A stretch of 10,433 nucleotides of DNA. It comes from JAAEQG01 sp023133475. Its GTDB lineage: Bacteria > Planctomycetota > Phycisphaerae > UBA1845. The position numbers and the translations under genes were made by a program. Positions 4,837 through 10,433 of this stretch are shown here, one piece after another. The notes beneath the pieces were generated by a model. It saw only the letters and a list, made by a program, of their open reading frames with translations, had not been told where the DNA came from and did not search any database. The DNA is taken from contig DAOVLE010000187.1 of assembly GCA_030631415.1 (NCBI GenBank), forward strand, positions 1-10,433, read 5' to 3'. How positions within the stretch are numbered: the stretch's first letter is position 1; every line of letters begins with the position of its first letter.

Positions 4837-5706
4837 ATGGAAAGACCAAACGTGCCAGGGCTGCTCAGAGCATCCTCACGCAATACATGCCGACGCAAGC
4901 GCGGGCATGGCATCCAACGCCAAACAGTATCTGGCTTCACCCTGGTTGAGCTACTGATCGTGGTCTCGATCATCGGGCTGCTGATGGCCATACTGCTGCC
5001 GAGTTTGCGAAAGGCTCGCGAGCAGGCCCGTACAGCCGTCTGCGGGTCGAACCTGCGGCAGATCGCGTTAGCCAACGAGCTTTACGCCAACGACAATAAC
5101 CACTGCTACTGCCCGGGTGCGATTGACTTCATGGCCCACAACCTGCACCGCTGGCACGGAACGCGCGATCAGCAAAGCCAACCGTTCGACGGGCGCGACG
5201 GCCCGCTCGTCCCGTACATCGGCCCCGAAGGCAACATTCGAGCCTGCCCCTCCATGCGAATCAATCTGCCGGAGGGCAGCTCGTGTCGTTTCGAGAAAAA
5301 CTGCGGCGGGTATGGGTACAACCTCTCCTTCATCGGGCGGCAGCTTGAGCGGACCAGCCTCGGCTTCTACCACTTGGTGACCGACCGAGCCGGCGCCCAC
5401 ACGGACCGCATCCGCCGGCCCGCCCGGACCATCATGTTCGCCGACTCCGCATTTTTGGACGGTAGCCTTATCGAGTACAGCTTCCTCGAACCACGGTTCT
5501 TCCCTTTGTACGGCACCCGCCCCAACCCCACCATCCACTTCCGCCACAACAAGGCAACCAATGTTGTCTGGTGCGACGGCCACGTGGATCAGCAGCAGCG
5601 CACCTTAACACGCGAGCCTAGCGCGTTCTACGATGGCGACCCAGGGCGCAATGACCTGGGATGGTTCGGCATGGTCGATGACAACCAACTCTTTGATCTT
5701 CAATGA
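4837..5706 (+). CDS. Prepilin-like (type II secretion/pseudopilin) protein with H-X9-DG motif
   Basis: The chosen start is ATG 4837; GTG 4834 would add one residue and is spaced slightly better from GAGGG (4821-4825). The frame continues upstream but overlaps the previous gene and a palindrome. The 289-residue protein has an Arg/Lys-rich leader of 33 residues, then the prepilin peptidase site G33-FTLVELL with Glu5 of the mature protein (E38). A hydrophobic helix (IVVSIIGLLMAILLPS) follows, then REQARTAVCGSNLRQIALA. Near the C-terminus HNKATNVVWCDG is an exact H-X9-DG motif, typical of the large prepilin-like protein sets of Planctomycetes and Verrucomicrobia. Cleavage by a prepilin peptidase at the inner membrane and export are expected. 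Substrate and partners are unknown. It lies 140 bp after the dockerin-like gene on the same strand and may be the last gene of the B12-responsive transcript. Confidence 0.88.
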   Translation: MERPNVPGLLRASSRNTCRRKRGHGIQRQTVSGFTLVELLIVVSIIGLLMAILLPSLRKAREQARTAVCGSNLRQIALANELYANDNNHCYCPGAIDFMAHNLHRWHGTRDQQSQPFDGRDGPLVPYIGPEGNIRACPSMRINLPEGSSCRFEKNCGGYGYNLSFIGRQLERTSLGFYHLVTDRAGAHTDRIRRPARTIMFADSAFLDGSLIEYSFLEPRFFPLYGTRPNPTIHFRHNKATNVVWCDGHVDQQQRTLTREPSAFYDGDPGRNDLGWFGMVDDNQLFDLQ

Positions 5707-5755
5707 ACGGGAAGGCCCAAAGCCCGTAACCATTCGGTAAACCCGTACTCCTGCG

Positions 5756-5776
5756 GACGGGTGGAACCCAACGCCA
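5756..5776. repeat. Degenerate GTAGGG-family hairpin
   Basis: GGACGGGTGGAACCCAACGCC keeps the GGGT-GGA-ACCC centre of the copies at 3272-3288 and 6099-6115, but the outer arms have diverged. It lies between the prepilin-like gene and the tRNA genes. Confidence 0.4.
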
Positions 5777-5785
5777 GGGTCACAC

Positions 5786-5814
5786 TTTACGGCGGCGTCA
5801 AGGATGTATACGAT
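5786..5814 (+). promoter_or_regulatory. Possible promoter of the tRNA genes
   Basis: TTTACG (5786-5791), a 17-bp gap and TACGAT (5809-5814) give a weak sigma-70-like pair ending 12 bp before tRNA-Leu. The 11-mer GGATGTATACG at 5802-5812 is identical to the -10 region of the riboswitch promoter (1893-1903), which strengthens the case. Confidence 0.45.
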
Positions 5815-5826
5815 CTTGAGGCAGAC

Positions 5827-5908
5827 GCGCGAGTGGCGGAATTGGCAGACGCGCAGGATTTAGGTTCCTGTGGGGTAACCCGTCCCGGTTCGACTCCGGG
5901 CTCGCGCA
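5827..5908 (+). tRNA. tRNA-Leu(UAG)
   Basis: The acceptor stem GCGCGAG (5827-5833) pairs with CTCGCGC (5901-5907), with discriminator A at 5908. The anticodon stem CAGGA/TCCTG encloses the loop TTTAGGT, giving anticodon UAG, which reads CUA. A long variable arm (GGGGTAACCC) and T arm CCCGG-TTCGACT-CCGGG complete a class II leucine tRNA. CCA is not encoded. Confidence 0.97.
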
Positions 5909-5937
5909 CTTTACTGAGTTCTCCGTGGTGTTGATAT

Positions 5938-6024
5938 GGAGGAGTGGCCGAGTGGTTTAAGGCGACGGTCTTGAAAACCGTTGTACGGGTGACCGTACCG
6001 GGGGTTCGAATCCCTCCTCCTCCG
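5938..6024 (+). tRNA. tRNA-Ser(UGA)
   Basis: The acceptor stem GGAGGAG (5938-5944) pairs with CTCCTCC (6017-6023), with discriminator G at 6024. The anticodon stem ACGGT/ACCGT encloses CTTGAAA, giving anticodon UGA, which reads UCA. The variable arm (TACGGGTGACCGTA) is long, as expected for serine. CCA is not encoded. It lies 29 bp after tRNA-Leu, so the two are probably one transcript. Confidence 0.97.
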
Positions 6025-6098
6025 TTTGCAAGTTTTGAATGTATAAGGGGTTACGATTGCCCGCAAAAAAGATCGCGGGTAAACATTCAGTTGGGGAA

Positions 6099-6120
6099 GG
6101 CGGGTGGAACCCGCCCTACA
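6099..6120. repeat. GTAGGG-family hairpin
   Basis: GGCGGGT (6099-6105), loop GGA, ACCCGCC (6109-6115), then CTACA. It lies between tRNA-Ser and the convergent tsaD gene. No T-run follows on either strand, so it is not a clear terminator. Nothing else was recognised in 6025-6168. Confidence 0.75.
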
Positions 6121-6168
6121 CCTGAATCACGTTCCCCTGCTCCGAAGGGCCTGGGCTGCCCGTCCGCC

Positions 6169-7197
6169 TCAGCGTTTCATCTGCGTGCCGGAATAGACAT
6201 CGAGTGCCAAGTCGGCGATTTGGCCGGCGTGGAACAGATGGTGGCCATGGGCGGCGATCATCACCGCATTGTCGCCGCAATATGCCAGGTCGGCACAGTG
6301 CAGGGTCAGGTCGCGATGTTCGCATTCCCGACGCAGGGCCTGGCGAAGCACGGCGTTGGCAGCTACGCCCCCACCCAGCACCACGGTGTCCGCATGTGTG
6401 CGGCTGACTGCCCGCATGGTCTTGGCTACCAGCACGTCCACCACCGCCTGCTGAAAACTCGCTGCCGTATCGGCGATATCGGACGGGGACATTTTCTGCA
6501 AACCGCCGGAAGTCCGCCCCGGCCCATGCACATAATACAACACCGCCGTCTTGATCCCCGAGAATGAGAAGTCCAACGACTCGCGCCCCAGCATGGTTCG
6601 CGGAAACACCACAGCCCGTGGATCGCCGTCACGGGCACAGGCTTCGATCGACGGCCCTCCGGGATAGGGCAGCCCGAGGATTGTGGCGACCTTATCGAAG
6701 GCCTCACCCGCGGCGTCATCGGTGGTGGCTCCCAAACGCTCGATCTCCAGGAAATCTTGGACGTAAAAGAGCGTGGTATGCCCGCCGGAAACCACCAAAG
6801 CCACCGCCGGCCAGGGCGGTGTCTCCAGCCTGATTGCCGGGCTGACCGTGTGGGCACAAATGTGATCGACCGCCACCAACGGCTTGCCCCAAAGCCAACA
6901 GAGGGTCTTGGCTGCCGTCACCCCGATGAGCAGTGCCCCCACCAGCCCGGGGCCTTGTGTTACCGCGACAGCATCGAGATCGTCGGGGCTGCAACCGCTG
7001 TCGCTCAGCGCTTCGGCGATGACGTTGTTGAGCACTTCGAGGTGTTTGCGGGAGGCGATTTCCGGCACGACGCCGCCGAACTTCCTGTGAAACTCGATCT
7101 GCGAGGCGACCACGCTACTACGCACATGTCGCCCATCGTCCACTACCGCGGCGGCTGTTTCGTCACACGAGGTTTCGATGCCCAGTAACGTGGTCAT
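6169..7197 (-). CDS. tsaD: tRNA N6-adenosine threonylcarbamoyltransferase TsaD
   Basis: This is the Kae1/TsaD/YgjD enzyme that transfers the threonylcarbamoyl group of TC-AMP to A37 of ANN-decoding tRNAs, acting with TsaB and TsaE. The 342-residue length is normal. Seen in order: GIETSCDETAAAVVD (6-20), GVVPEIASRKH, TQGPGLVGALLIG, the metal-binding HxxxH (His112, His116 in VDHICAHTVSP), VVSGGHTTL, TDDAAGEAFDKVA, GLPYPGGP, FSFSGIKTAV, LGGGVAANAVLR and CGDNAVMIA. The ATG at 7197 is chosen because AAGGAGA lies 9 nt upstream on the minus strand and the protein begins exactly at the family N-terminus; the frame stays open to 7452 but this is not conserved-looking. The TC-AMP it uses is made by the TsaC-type domain encoded at 270. 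It is convergent with the tRNAs and divergent from the sigma factor gene. Confidence 0.97.
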   Translation of the reverse strand: MTTLLGIETSCDETAAAVVDDGRHVRSSVVASQIEFHRKFGGVVPEIASRKHLEVLNNVIAEALSDSGCSPDDLDAVAVTQGPGLVGALLIGVTAAKTLCWLWGKPLVAVDHICAHTVSPAIRLETPPWPAVALVVSGGHTTLFYVQDFLEIERLGATTDDAAGEAFDKVATILGLPYPGGPSIEACARDGDPRAVVFPRTMLGRESLDFSFSGIKTAVLYYVHGPGRTSGGLQKMSPSDIADTAASFQQAVVDVLVAKTMRAVSRTHADTVVLGGGVAANAVLRQALRRECEHRDLTLHCADLAYCGDNAVMIAAHGHHLFHAGQIADLALDVYSGTQMKR

Positions 7198-7223
7198 TGT
7201 TGGTAGTCTCCTTCTGCTGCATT

Positions 7224-7248
7224 GTAGGGTGGGTTCCACCCGCCCTAC
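7224..7248. repeat. GTAGGG-family hairpin, complete copy
   Basis: GTAGGGTGGGT at 7224-7234 is inverted as ACCCGCCCTAC at 7238-7248, with one T/G pair and a 3-nt loop. It lies just upstream of the tsaD Shine-Dalgarno, in the divergent gap between tsaD and the sigma factor gene. Confidence 0.8.
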
Positions 7249-7255
7249 GTCATTG

Positions 7256-7269
7256 ATCAGTACCGCGAC
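7256..7269. repeat. ATCAGTACCGCGAC element, copy 2
   Basis: This 14-mer is identical to 4750-4763. It is followed by GGAAACGGGTGC. It sits in the tsaD/sigma intergenic region. The rest of this gap (7270-7477) is AT-richer around 7325-7350 but I see no convincing promoter pair. Confidence 0.5.
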
Positions 7270-7477
7270 GGAAACGGGTGCATCGGTGTACAATCCCGAA
7301 ACCGGTCGATTGTGTCGATCGGTAGAAAAATAGCATTTTTTTGATAAACAGACCAGAGCAATCAAGCGTCCAGGTATGTGAACACGGGGATGCCCGGTGA
7401 GTGAGACGGAACTGGAGTCATCCAAGCACGGTGCCGGCAACACCAGTCCCATAGAGGGGCCTTCGACGGAGCGACCT

Positions 7478-8023
7478 ATGAACCGGCTGACTGGACGGCA
7501 ACCCTGCCGCTCACTCGACGACGTTCATTCCCGGCGAGGTTTGCTTGTGCGGTTGGCTTACCGCTTTTGCTGGAACCTCGATGACGCGGAGGACGTGGTG
7601 CAAAGTGCTCTGGCGACGGCGGCTACGAAGCAAGACCAACTGACCGAGAAAGGCAAGCTATGGCCTTGGGTCAAATCCATCGTGGTTCGCGAGTGTCTGG
7701 ACCTCACCCGGCGGGTGTCCAGGCACCGGAAAACGCTCATGGCAGCCGAGGACCGGCATCGAACCGATCCTCCGGCAAAGACGCCGGTGGACGGAGCCAT
7801 CCAGTCCGAACTCACCGAGTTGGTGACAGACCTCATTGCCGCCCTGCCGGAGCGACAGCGGTCCGCCATCGTGCTACGGCACCTGGAGGGGATGCCCTAC
7901 AGCGGGATAGCCGACGTGTTGGGCATAAGCGAGAGCACCGCCCGGGTTCACGTCCGCAATGCCCGCGAGGCGTTGCGTCGTGGGATTCTGAAACATCACC
8001 CGGAGTGGGCATTGAGCGAGTGA
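7478..8023 (+). CDS. ECF-family RNA polymerase sigma factor
   Basis: The product has 181 residues from ATG 7478, which has GGAG (7468-7471) six nt upstream. A GTG at 7397 in the same frame would add 27 polar residues but has only a weak GGGG site. Region sigma-2 (about 21-83) contains LVRLAYRFCWNLDDAEDVVQSAL and a WPWVKSIVVRECLDLTRR stretch. Region sigma-4 (about 114-169) contains LIAALPERQRSAIVLRHLEGM and the helix-turn-helix YSGIADVLGISESTARVHVRNAR. There is no sigma-3, as expected of group IV factors. The zinc-finger anti-sigma gene starts 4 bp after its stop, so its activity is probably held back by that protein at the membrane until an envelope signal arrives. Its regulon cannot be told, but self-regulation of this gene set is usual. 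Confidence 0.93.
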   Translation: MNRLTGRQPCRSLDDVHSRRGLLVRLAYRFCWNLDDAEDVVQSALATAATKQDQLTEKGKLWPWVKSIVVRECLDLTRRVSRHRKTLMAAEDRHRTDPPAKTPVDGAIQSELTELVTDLIAALPERQRSAIVLRHLEGMPYSGIADVLGISESTARVHVRNAREALRRGILKHHPEWALSE

Positions 8024-8027
8024 AGCC

Positions 8028-8546
8028 ATGAACTGTAAACAGGCACGAGAACTCTGGCACGACAAGTGTGACGGGCGGCTTCAGGCGGCTGACCGGGCAT
8101 CGCTGGCGATCCATCTCGAAACGTGCGAAGGCTGCCGGCAGTATCACGAGCAAATGGGCCGGCTGGAGGGCATCTTGTCGGCTCTGCGGGACAGCACCGA
8201 ATCGGTCGGAGCCCCGGTGGTGGAACGGCGGCGTGCTCGCTGGATTTCGATCTGGCATGTTGGTCGAGTGGCTGCCGTCCTTGCCCTGGTGGTTGGTGCG
8301 GGGCTCTTCGTCTCGCAGTACGAACGTGGGGGTTCAGGCGTCCTCAACTACAACCCCCCGCTACCGTCGCTTATAAACACAGCCTCGGTGCAGGAACCTG
8401 TTACGCCCGCCGAGATCGTGCTGACAGGGATCAGCGACAGGGAATTCATAGCCGTCGCTCAGAAGACATCGCATCCCAAAGTGCACATGTTCCGGCTATA
8501 CCGCACCGGGGGAATTGAGAATGGAGAATGGAGAATGGAGAATTGA
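8028..8546 (+). CDS. Transmembrane zinc-finger anti-sigma factor
   Basis: The 172-residue protein begins MNCKQARELWHDKCDGRL, a typical anti-sigma start. It then has the zinc-binding HxxxCxxC motif HLETCEGC (about residues 32-39), characteristic of ZAS-type anti-sigma domains. One membrane helix (VGRVAAVLALVVGAGLFV, about 82-99) separates it from a short outer domain of about 70 residues. It should bind and sequester the ECF factor encoded 4 bp upstream. Oddly, the last dozen residues (IENGEWRMEN) are encoded by a GAATGGA heptamer repeat that runs past the stop codon, so the natural end was probably near TGG and the repeat has replaced or extended it. Confidence 0.88.
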   Translation: MNCKQARELWHDKCDGRLQAADRASLAIHLETCEGCRQYHEQMGRLEGILSALRDSTESVGAPVVERRRARWISIWHVGRVAAVLALVVGAGLFVSQYERGGSGVLNYNPPLPSLINTASVQEPVTPAEIVLTGISDREFIAVAQKTSHPKVHMFRLYRTGGIENGEWRMEN

Positions 8547-8550
8547 GAAC
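8512..8550. repeat. GAATGGA heptamer tandem repeat
   Basis: About five units of GAATGGA or its variant GAATTGA run in tandem with a strict 7-bp period. The array overlaps the last eleven codons and the stop of the anti-sigma gene. The period gives a different reading frame per unit, which explains the varied residues it encodes. Confidence 0.85.
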
Positions 8551-8556
8551 GGAGAC

Positions 8557-8580
8557 GGCAGGTTTGTTGCCTGCCCTACA
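8557..8580. repeat. GGCAGG/CCTGCC hairpin
   Basis: GGCAGG (8557-8562) pairs with CCTGCC (8570-8575) around TTTGTTG, followed by CTACA as in the GTAGGG family copy at 6099-6120. It lies directly after the heptamer array and 9 bp before the Shine-Dalgarno of the next gene. Confidence 0.6.
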
Positions 8581-8601
8581 CAAACATGAAGGAGAATGAC
8601 A

Positions 8602-10323
8602 ATGGTGAATAGGATGAAGAAGATAAGTATTATAGGTTTCTTCCTACTGCCCGGGTTCCTGCTGGTCTCGTCGGAGGCGTCTGCTCAGAGGCCCCTGGAG
8701 CAAGCGAAGTCGTCGTCCAAGGCTGCCGCTCGCGGTGAGCGAGCGAGTCAATGGATTCAGAAAGTTGTCCACTTAAAACATATGAACGCCGATGAGGCGG
8801 CTGCGTTGGTCAAGGAAGTCACCGGAAGCTGTCGAGCCGGCTTCGACCTTACGACCAACACCGTGGTCATCGCCGGCCCACATGACGTGGTGGAAATGGC
8901 GGTGAACACCTTGATGCAGTTGGACACCGATGACGCTGCCCGCGAGCGGGAATGCTCAGCCATGATCCGCCTGGAGGACCCACCCGACGACCTCTTCCTG
9001 CTGATGCGATCACTGATGTTCGGGCGAATCCGGTTTGCCTTTGCCGAAGACGCCTGCATGCTCGTTCTGCGCGGTTCGTGCGATCAAATCGAGGAAGTCC
9101 GGCGCCTGATGCAGAGCCTTGAAGAAGCTGCGGAGGAGGCTGAATCAGCCGCCGAGGCGGGTGCCGGCGGGCTGCAAGTCTCGTTTTATTTCATTCAGGG
9201 CGTGCTGGATGGCCGATCGTTGGATAAGGCCCTTGCAGGCGGCAGCTCCGCGCGACACCCAACCCCCAGGCATAAGCTCCCATCCAAGCAGCAGCAAGAG
9301 CAAGAGGTATTGAGCACGCTCGATAAACCCGTCCGCTCCGACTTCGATGATACCCCCCTGGAGATAGTAATTAAAGCCCTCGGCGAGCTTCTCAATGTGA
9401 ACATCATCGTACTGTGGAGCGATCTGGAGGAGCATGGTATCTCCTCCGACAGCTCCGTAACGTTGCAACTGGCATCGAAAGTTCCGTTTGGCAAGGTGTT
9501 GCAGGAAGTTCTGGATCAGGTCGGCGGTAGTGACGTCGAACTCGGATTCACTGTGGATGGGGAGGTCGTCAAGATCGCCAGCCGGGACCGGCTGAGCAGA
9601 GAGGTTTTCACCGAAACGTATGACGTTAGCGAGTTGTTGGCTAAAGTTCCTCATTTCAAGGCAGCGCCGGACGGGATGTCCCTCCGCCGCGCCGACGGTC
9701 CCGAGCCACACGGCTATGACAAGCGGGTGGAGAAACTCATTGACCTGATCCGCCGCGCTGTGGCTCCGGATAGTTGGCGGGACGGCGGCGGGAAGTTCGG
9801 CTGGATCGACGAATATGGCGGGCAACTGGTGGTCACGCAAACCGCGTCGGCCCAGACCGCCATCGCCGAACTACTCGACAAACTGCACGCCCAGCGAGAC
9901 CTGGCAGCAGTCGACCAGAACATTGCTCCCCTGCCGGAACTGCTGGAGCCGGTGGCTGACGCCCTCGCGGAGCAGGGGTTTCACCACACTTCGTTGCTGG
10001 CACCGCTGACCATCCACGCCCGGAACGAAGAAAAGTTCGAGTTCACCGGCTGGGCCGACCAGCTCGATGGCATGATTAGGATCGAAGTGAAGGGTCAGGC
10101 CAACCGTAGCTCAACCGGCGATTTCGTCGAACTCGAGGTCAGGGCGGGGCTGACCAAGCAGTTGACCCCTGCCCCGGGTAAGTCCGGGTTCGAGCACGTC
10201 TTCGGAGTGGAAACCTCGATCTTCGCCAGACTGGATGATTTCGTGGTGCTGGCAACTTCGCCGAGTTCGACCGACATCGGCAAGGTCATCATCCTGGTGG
10301 TTCGCATGACCGCAGCGCCGTGA
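8602..10323 (+). CDS. Exported secretin-N-domain-like protein, no pore domain
   Basis: ATG 8602 is preferred: AAGGAG (8589-8594) lies 7 nt upstream, while ATG 8596 is too close. The 573-residue product has a signal peptide (MKKISIIGFFLLPGFLLV, ASA, cleavage near residue 28). Residues about 54-108 (VVHLKHMNADEAAALVKEVTG, then LTTNTVVIAGP) resemble the NolW/secretin N-repeat fold. A Glu/Ala-rich helix follows (about 165-187). Residues about 245-328 (SDFDDTPLEIVIKALGELLN, then FTVDGEVVKIASR) resemble the STN/N0 domain of secretins and TonB receptors. A third segment has YDVSELL and LIDLIRRAVAPDSWRDGGG ending in GQLVVTQTASAQTAIAELLDKL, seen in many planctomycete secretin-like proteins. The last 125 residues are not recognised. 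There is no secretin beta-barrel, so it is not an outer-membrane pore. It follows the anti-sigma gene by 55 bp and is probably its co-transcribed periplasmic partner. Confidence 0.82.
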   Translation: MVNRMKKISIIGFFLLPGFLLVSSEASAQRPLEQAKSSSKAAARGERASQWIQKVVHLKHMNADEAAALVKEVTGSCRAGFDLTTNTVVIAGPHDVVEMAVNTLMQLDTDDAARERECSAMIRLEDPPDDLFLLMRSLMFGRIRFAFAEDACMLVLRGSCDQIEEVRRLMQSLEEAAEEAESAAEAGAGGLQVSFYFIQGVLDGRSLDKALAGGSSARHPTPRHKLPSKQQQEQEVLSTLDKPVRSDFDDTPLEIVIKALGELLNVNIIVLWSDLEEHGISSDSSVTLQLASKVPFGKVLQEVLDQVGGSDVELGFTVDGEVVKIASRDRLSREVFTETYDVSELLAKVPHFKAAPDGMSLRRADGPEPHGYDKRVEKLIDLIRRAVAPDSWRDGGGKFGWIDEYGGQLVVTQTASAQTAIAELLDKLHAQRDLAAVDQNIAPLPELLEPVADALAEQGFHHTSLLAPLTIHARNEEKFEFTGWADQLDGMIRIEVKGQANRSSTGDFVELEVRAGLTKQLTPAPGKSGFEHVFGVETSIFARLDDFVVLATSPSSTDIGKVIILVVRMTAAP

Positions 10324-10390
10324 ACCTGGTATGACAGCGCTAGTGCCGTTTTCGGCGAAACAGTTTCGCGTTTCGACGGGTCGCGCTAGG

Positions 10391-10408
10391 CCCGGCATTT
10401 ATGCCGGG
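10391..10408. repeat. Palindrome after the secretin-like gene
   Basis: CCCGGCAT (10391-10398) and ATGCCGGG (10401-10408) form a perfect 8-bp stem with a TT loop, 68 bp after the stop codon. The run after it is TGAAAAGG, without a T-tract, so an intrinsic terminator is possible but unproven. No gene is visible in 10324-10433. Confidence 0.5.
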
Positions 10409-10433
10409 TGAAAAGGCCAAACGAAGAATCCCC

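Noticed and set aside
5068..5583. 171-codon open frame on the minus strand
   Set aside because: It is antisense to the prepilin-like gene, valine/alanine-rich from GC bias, with no start signal or motif.
6057..6080. Intrinsic terminator between tRNA-Ser and tsaD
   Set aside because: CCCGC and GCGGG can pair around an A-rich loop, but the A/T-run is in the loop and not after the stem on either strand.
5944..6567. 207-codon open frame on the plus strand
   Set aside because: It begins inside tRNA-Ser, passes through a hairpin repeat and then runs antisense to tsaD; the product has no protein-like features.
7198..7452. N-terminal extension of TsaD by 85 residues
   Set aside because: The family N-terminus starts at MTTLLGIETSCDE with a good Shine-Dalgarno; the extension reads through a palindrome and resembles no known domain.
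9145..9840. 231-codon open frame on the minus strand
   Set aside because: It lies wholly antisense to the secretin-like gene, whose signal peptide, start site and domains are convincing.

Overview
The window looks like a chromosomal segment of a GC-rich planctomycete (Phycisphaerae-like or a related lineage). The signs are a PEP-CTERM secreted protein, a secreted protein ending in a planctomycete-style dockerin-like repeat pair, a prepilin-like protein with a C-terminal H-X9-DG motif, an ECF sigma/zinc anti-sigma/secretin-like gene set, and intergenic DNA packed with palindromic repeats. This assignment is by inspection only; no search was run.

Layout. 1-269 holds no gene, only palindromes. 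270-1861 is a two-gene operon: a fusion of a TsaC/YrdC threonylcarbamoyl-AMP synthase to an arginine-phosphatase-type low-molecular-weight phosphatase, overlapping rpiB by 4 bp. The order matches ywlC-ywlE-ywlF of Bacillus subtilis, with the first two genes fused. A promoter (TTGACA, 17 bp, TATACG) then starts a cobalamin riboswitch (about 1905-2136). Its leader is about 550 nt and carries repeat insertions. It leads to a DUF4465 PEP-CTERM secreted protein (2462-3265), a second secreted protein with a dockerin-like tail (3518-4696) and a prepilin-like protein (4837-5706). Next come tRNA-Leu(UAG) and tRNA-Ser(UGA). Convergent to them is tsaD (7197-6169, minus), the second t6A-synthesis gene of the window. 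The right end (7478-10323) encodes an ECF sigma factor, a membrane zinc-finger anti-sigma factor and an exported secretin-N-domain-like protein.

How the genes fit together. The most interesting unit is 1875-5706. Vitamin B12 level probably controls two secreted, surface-type proteins of families that, from memory, recur in B12-riboswitch loci of Bacteroidetes, plus a prepilin-like protein. This suggests a planctomycete surface module for cobamide capture or a B12-responsive surface change. No transporter or cobamide enzyme is present in the window, so the role is inferred from the riboswitch and the family pairing. TsaC and TsaD belong to the same tRNA t6A pathway but sit in separate, oppositely oriented units. 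The sigma/anti-sigma/secretin-like set looks like a self-contained envelope-sensing unit.

At least five families of intergenic palindromes or short tandem repeats are present: a 38-bp-arm giant hairpin, GTAGGGYGGGT hairpins, GTCCAAA heptamers, GAATGGA heptamers and an ATCAGTACCGCGAC element. They fill most non-coding DNA, including the riboswitch leader and the 3' end of the anti-sigma gene.
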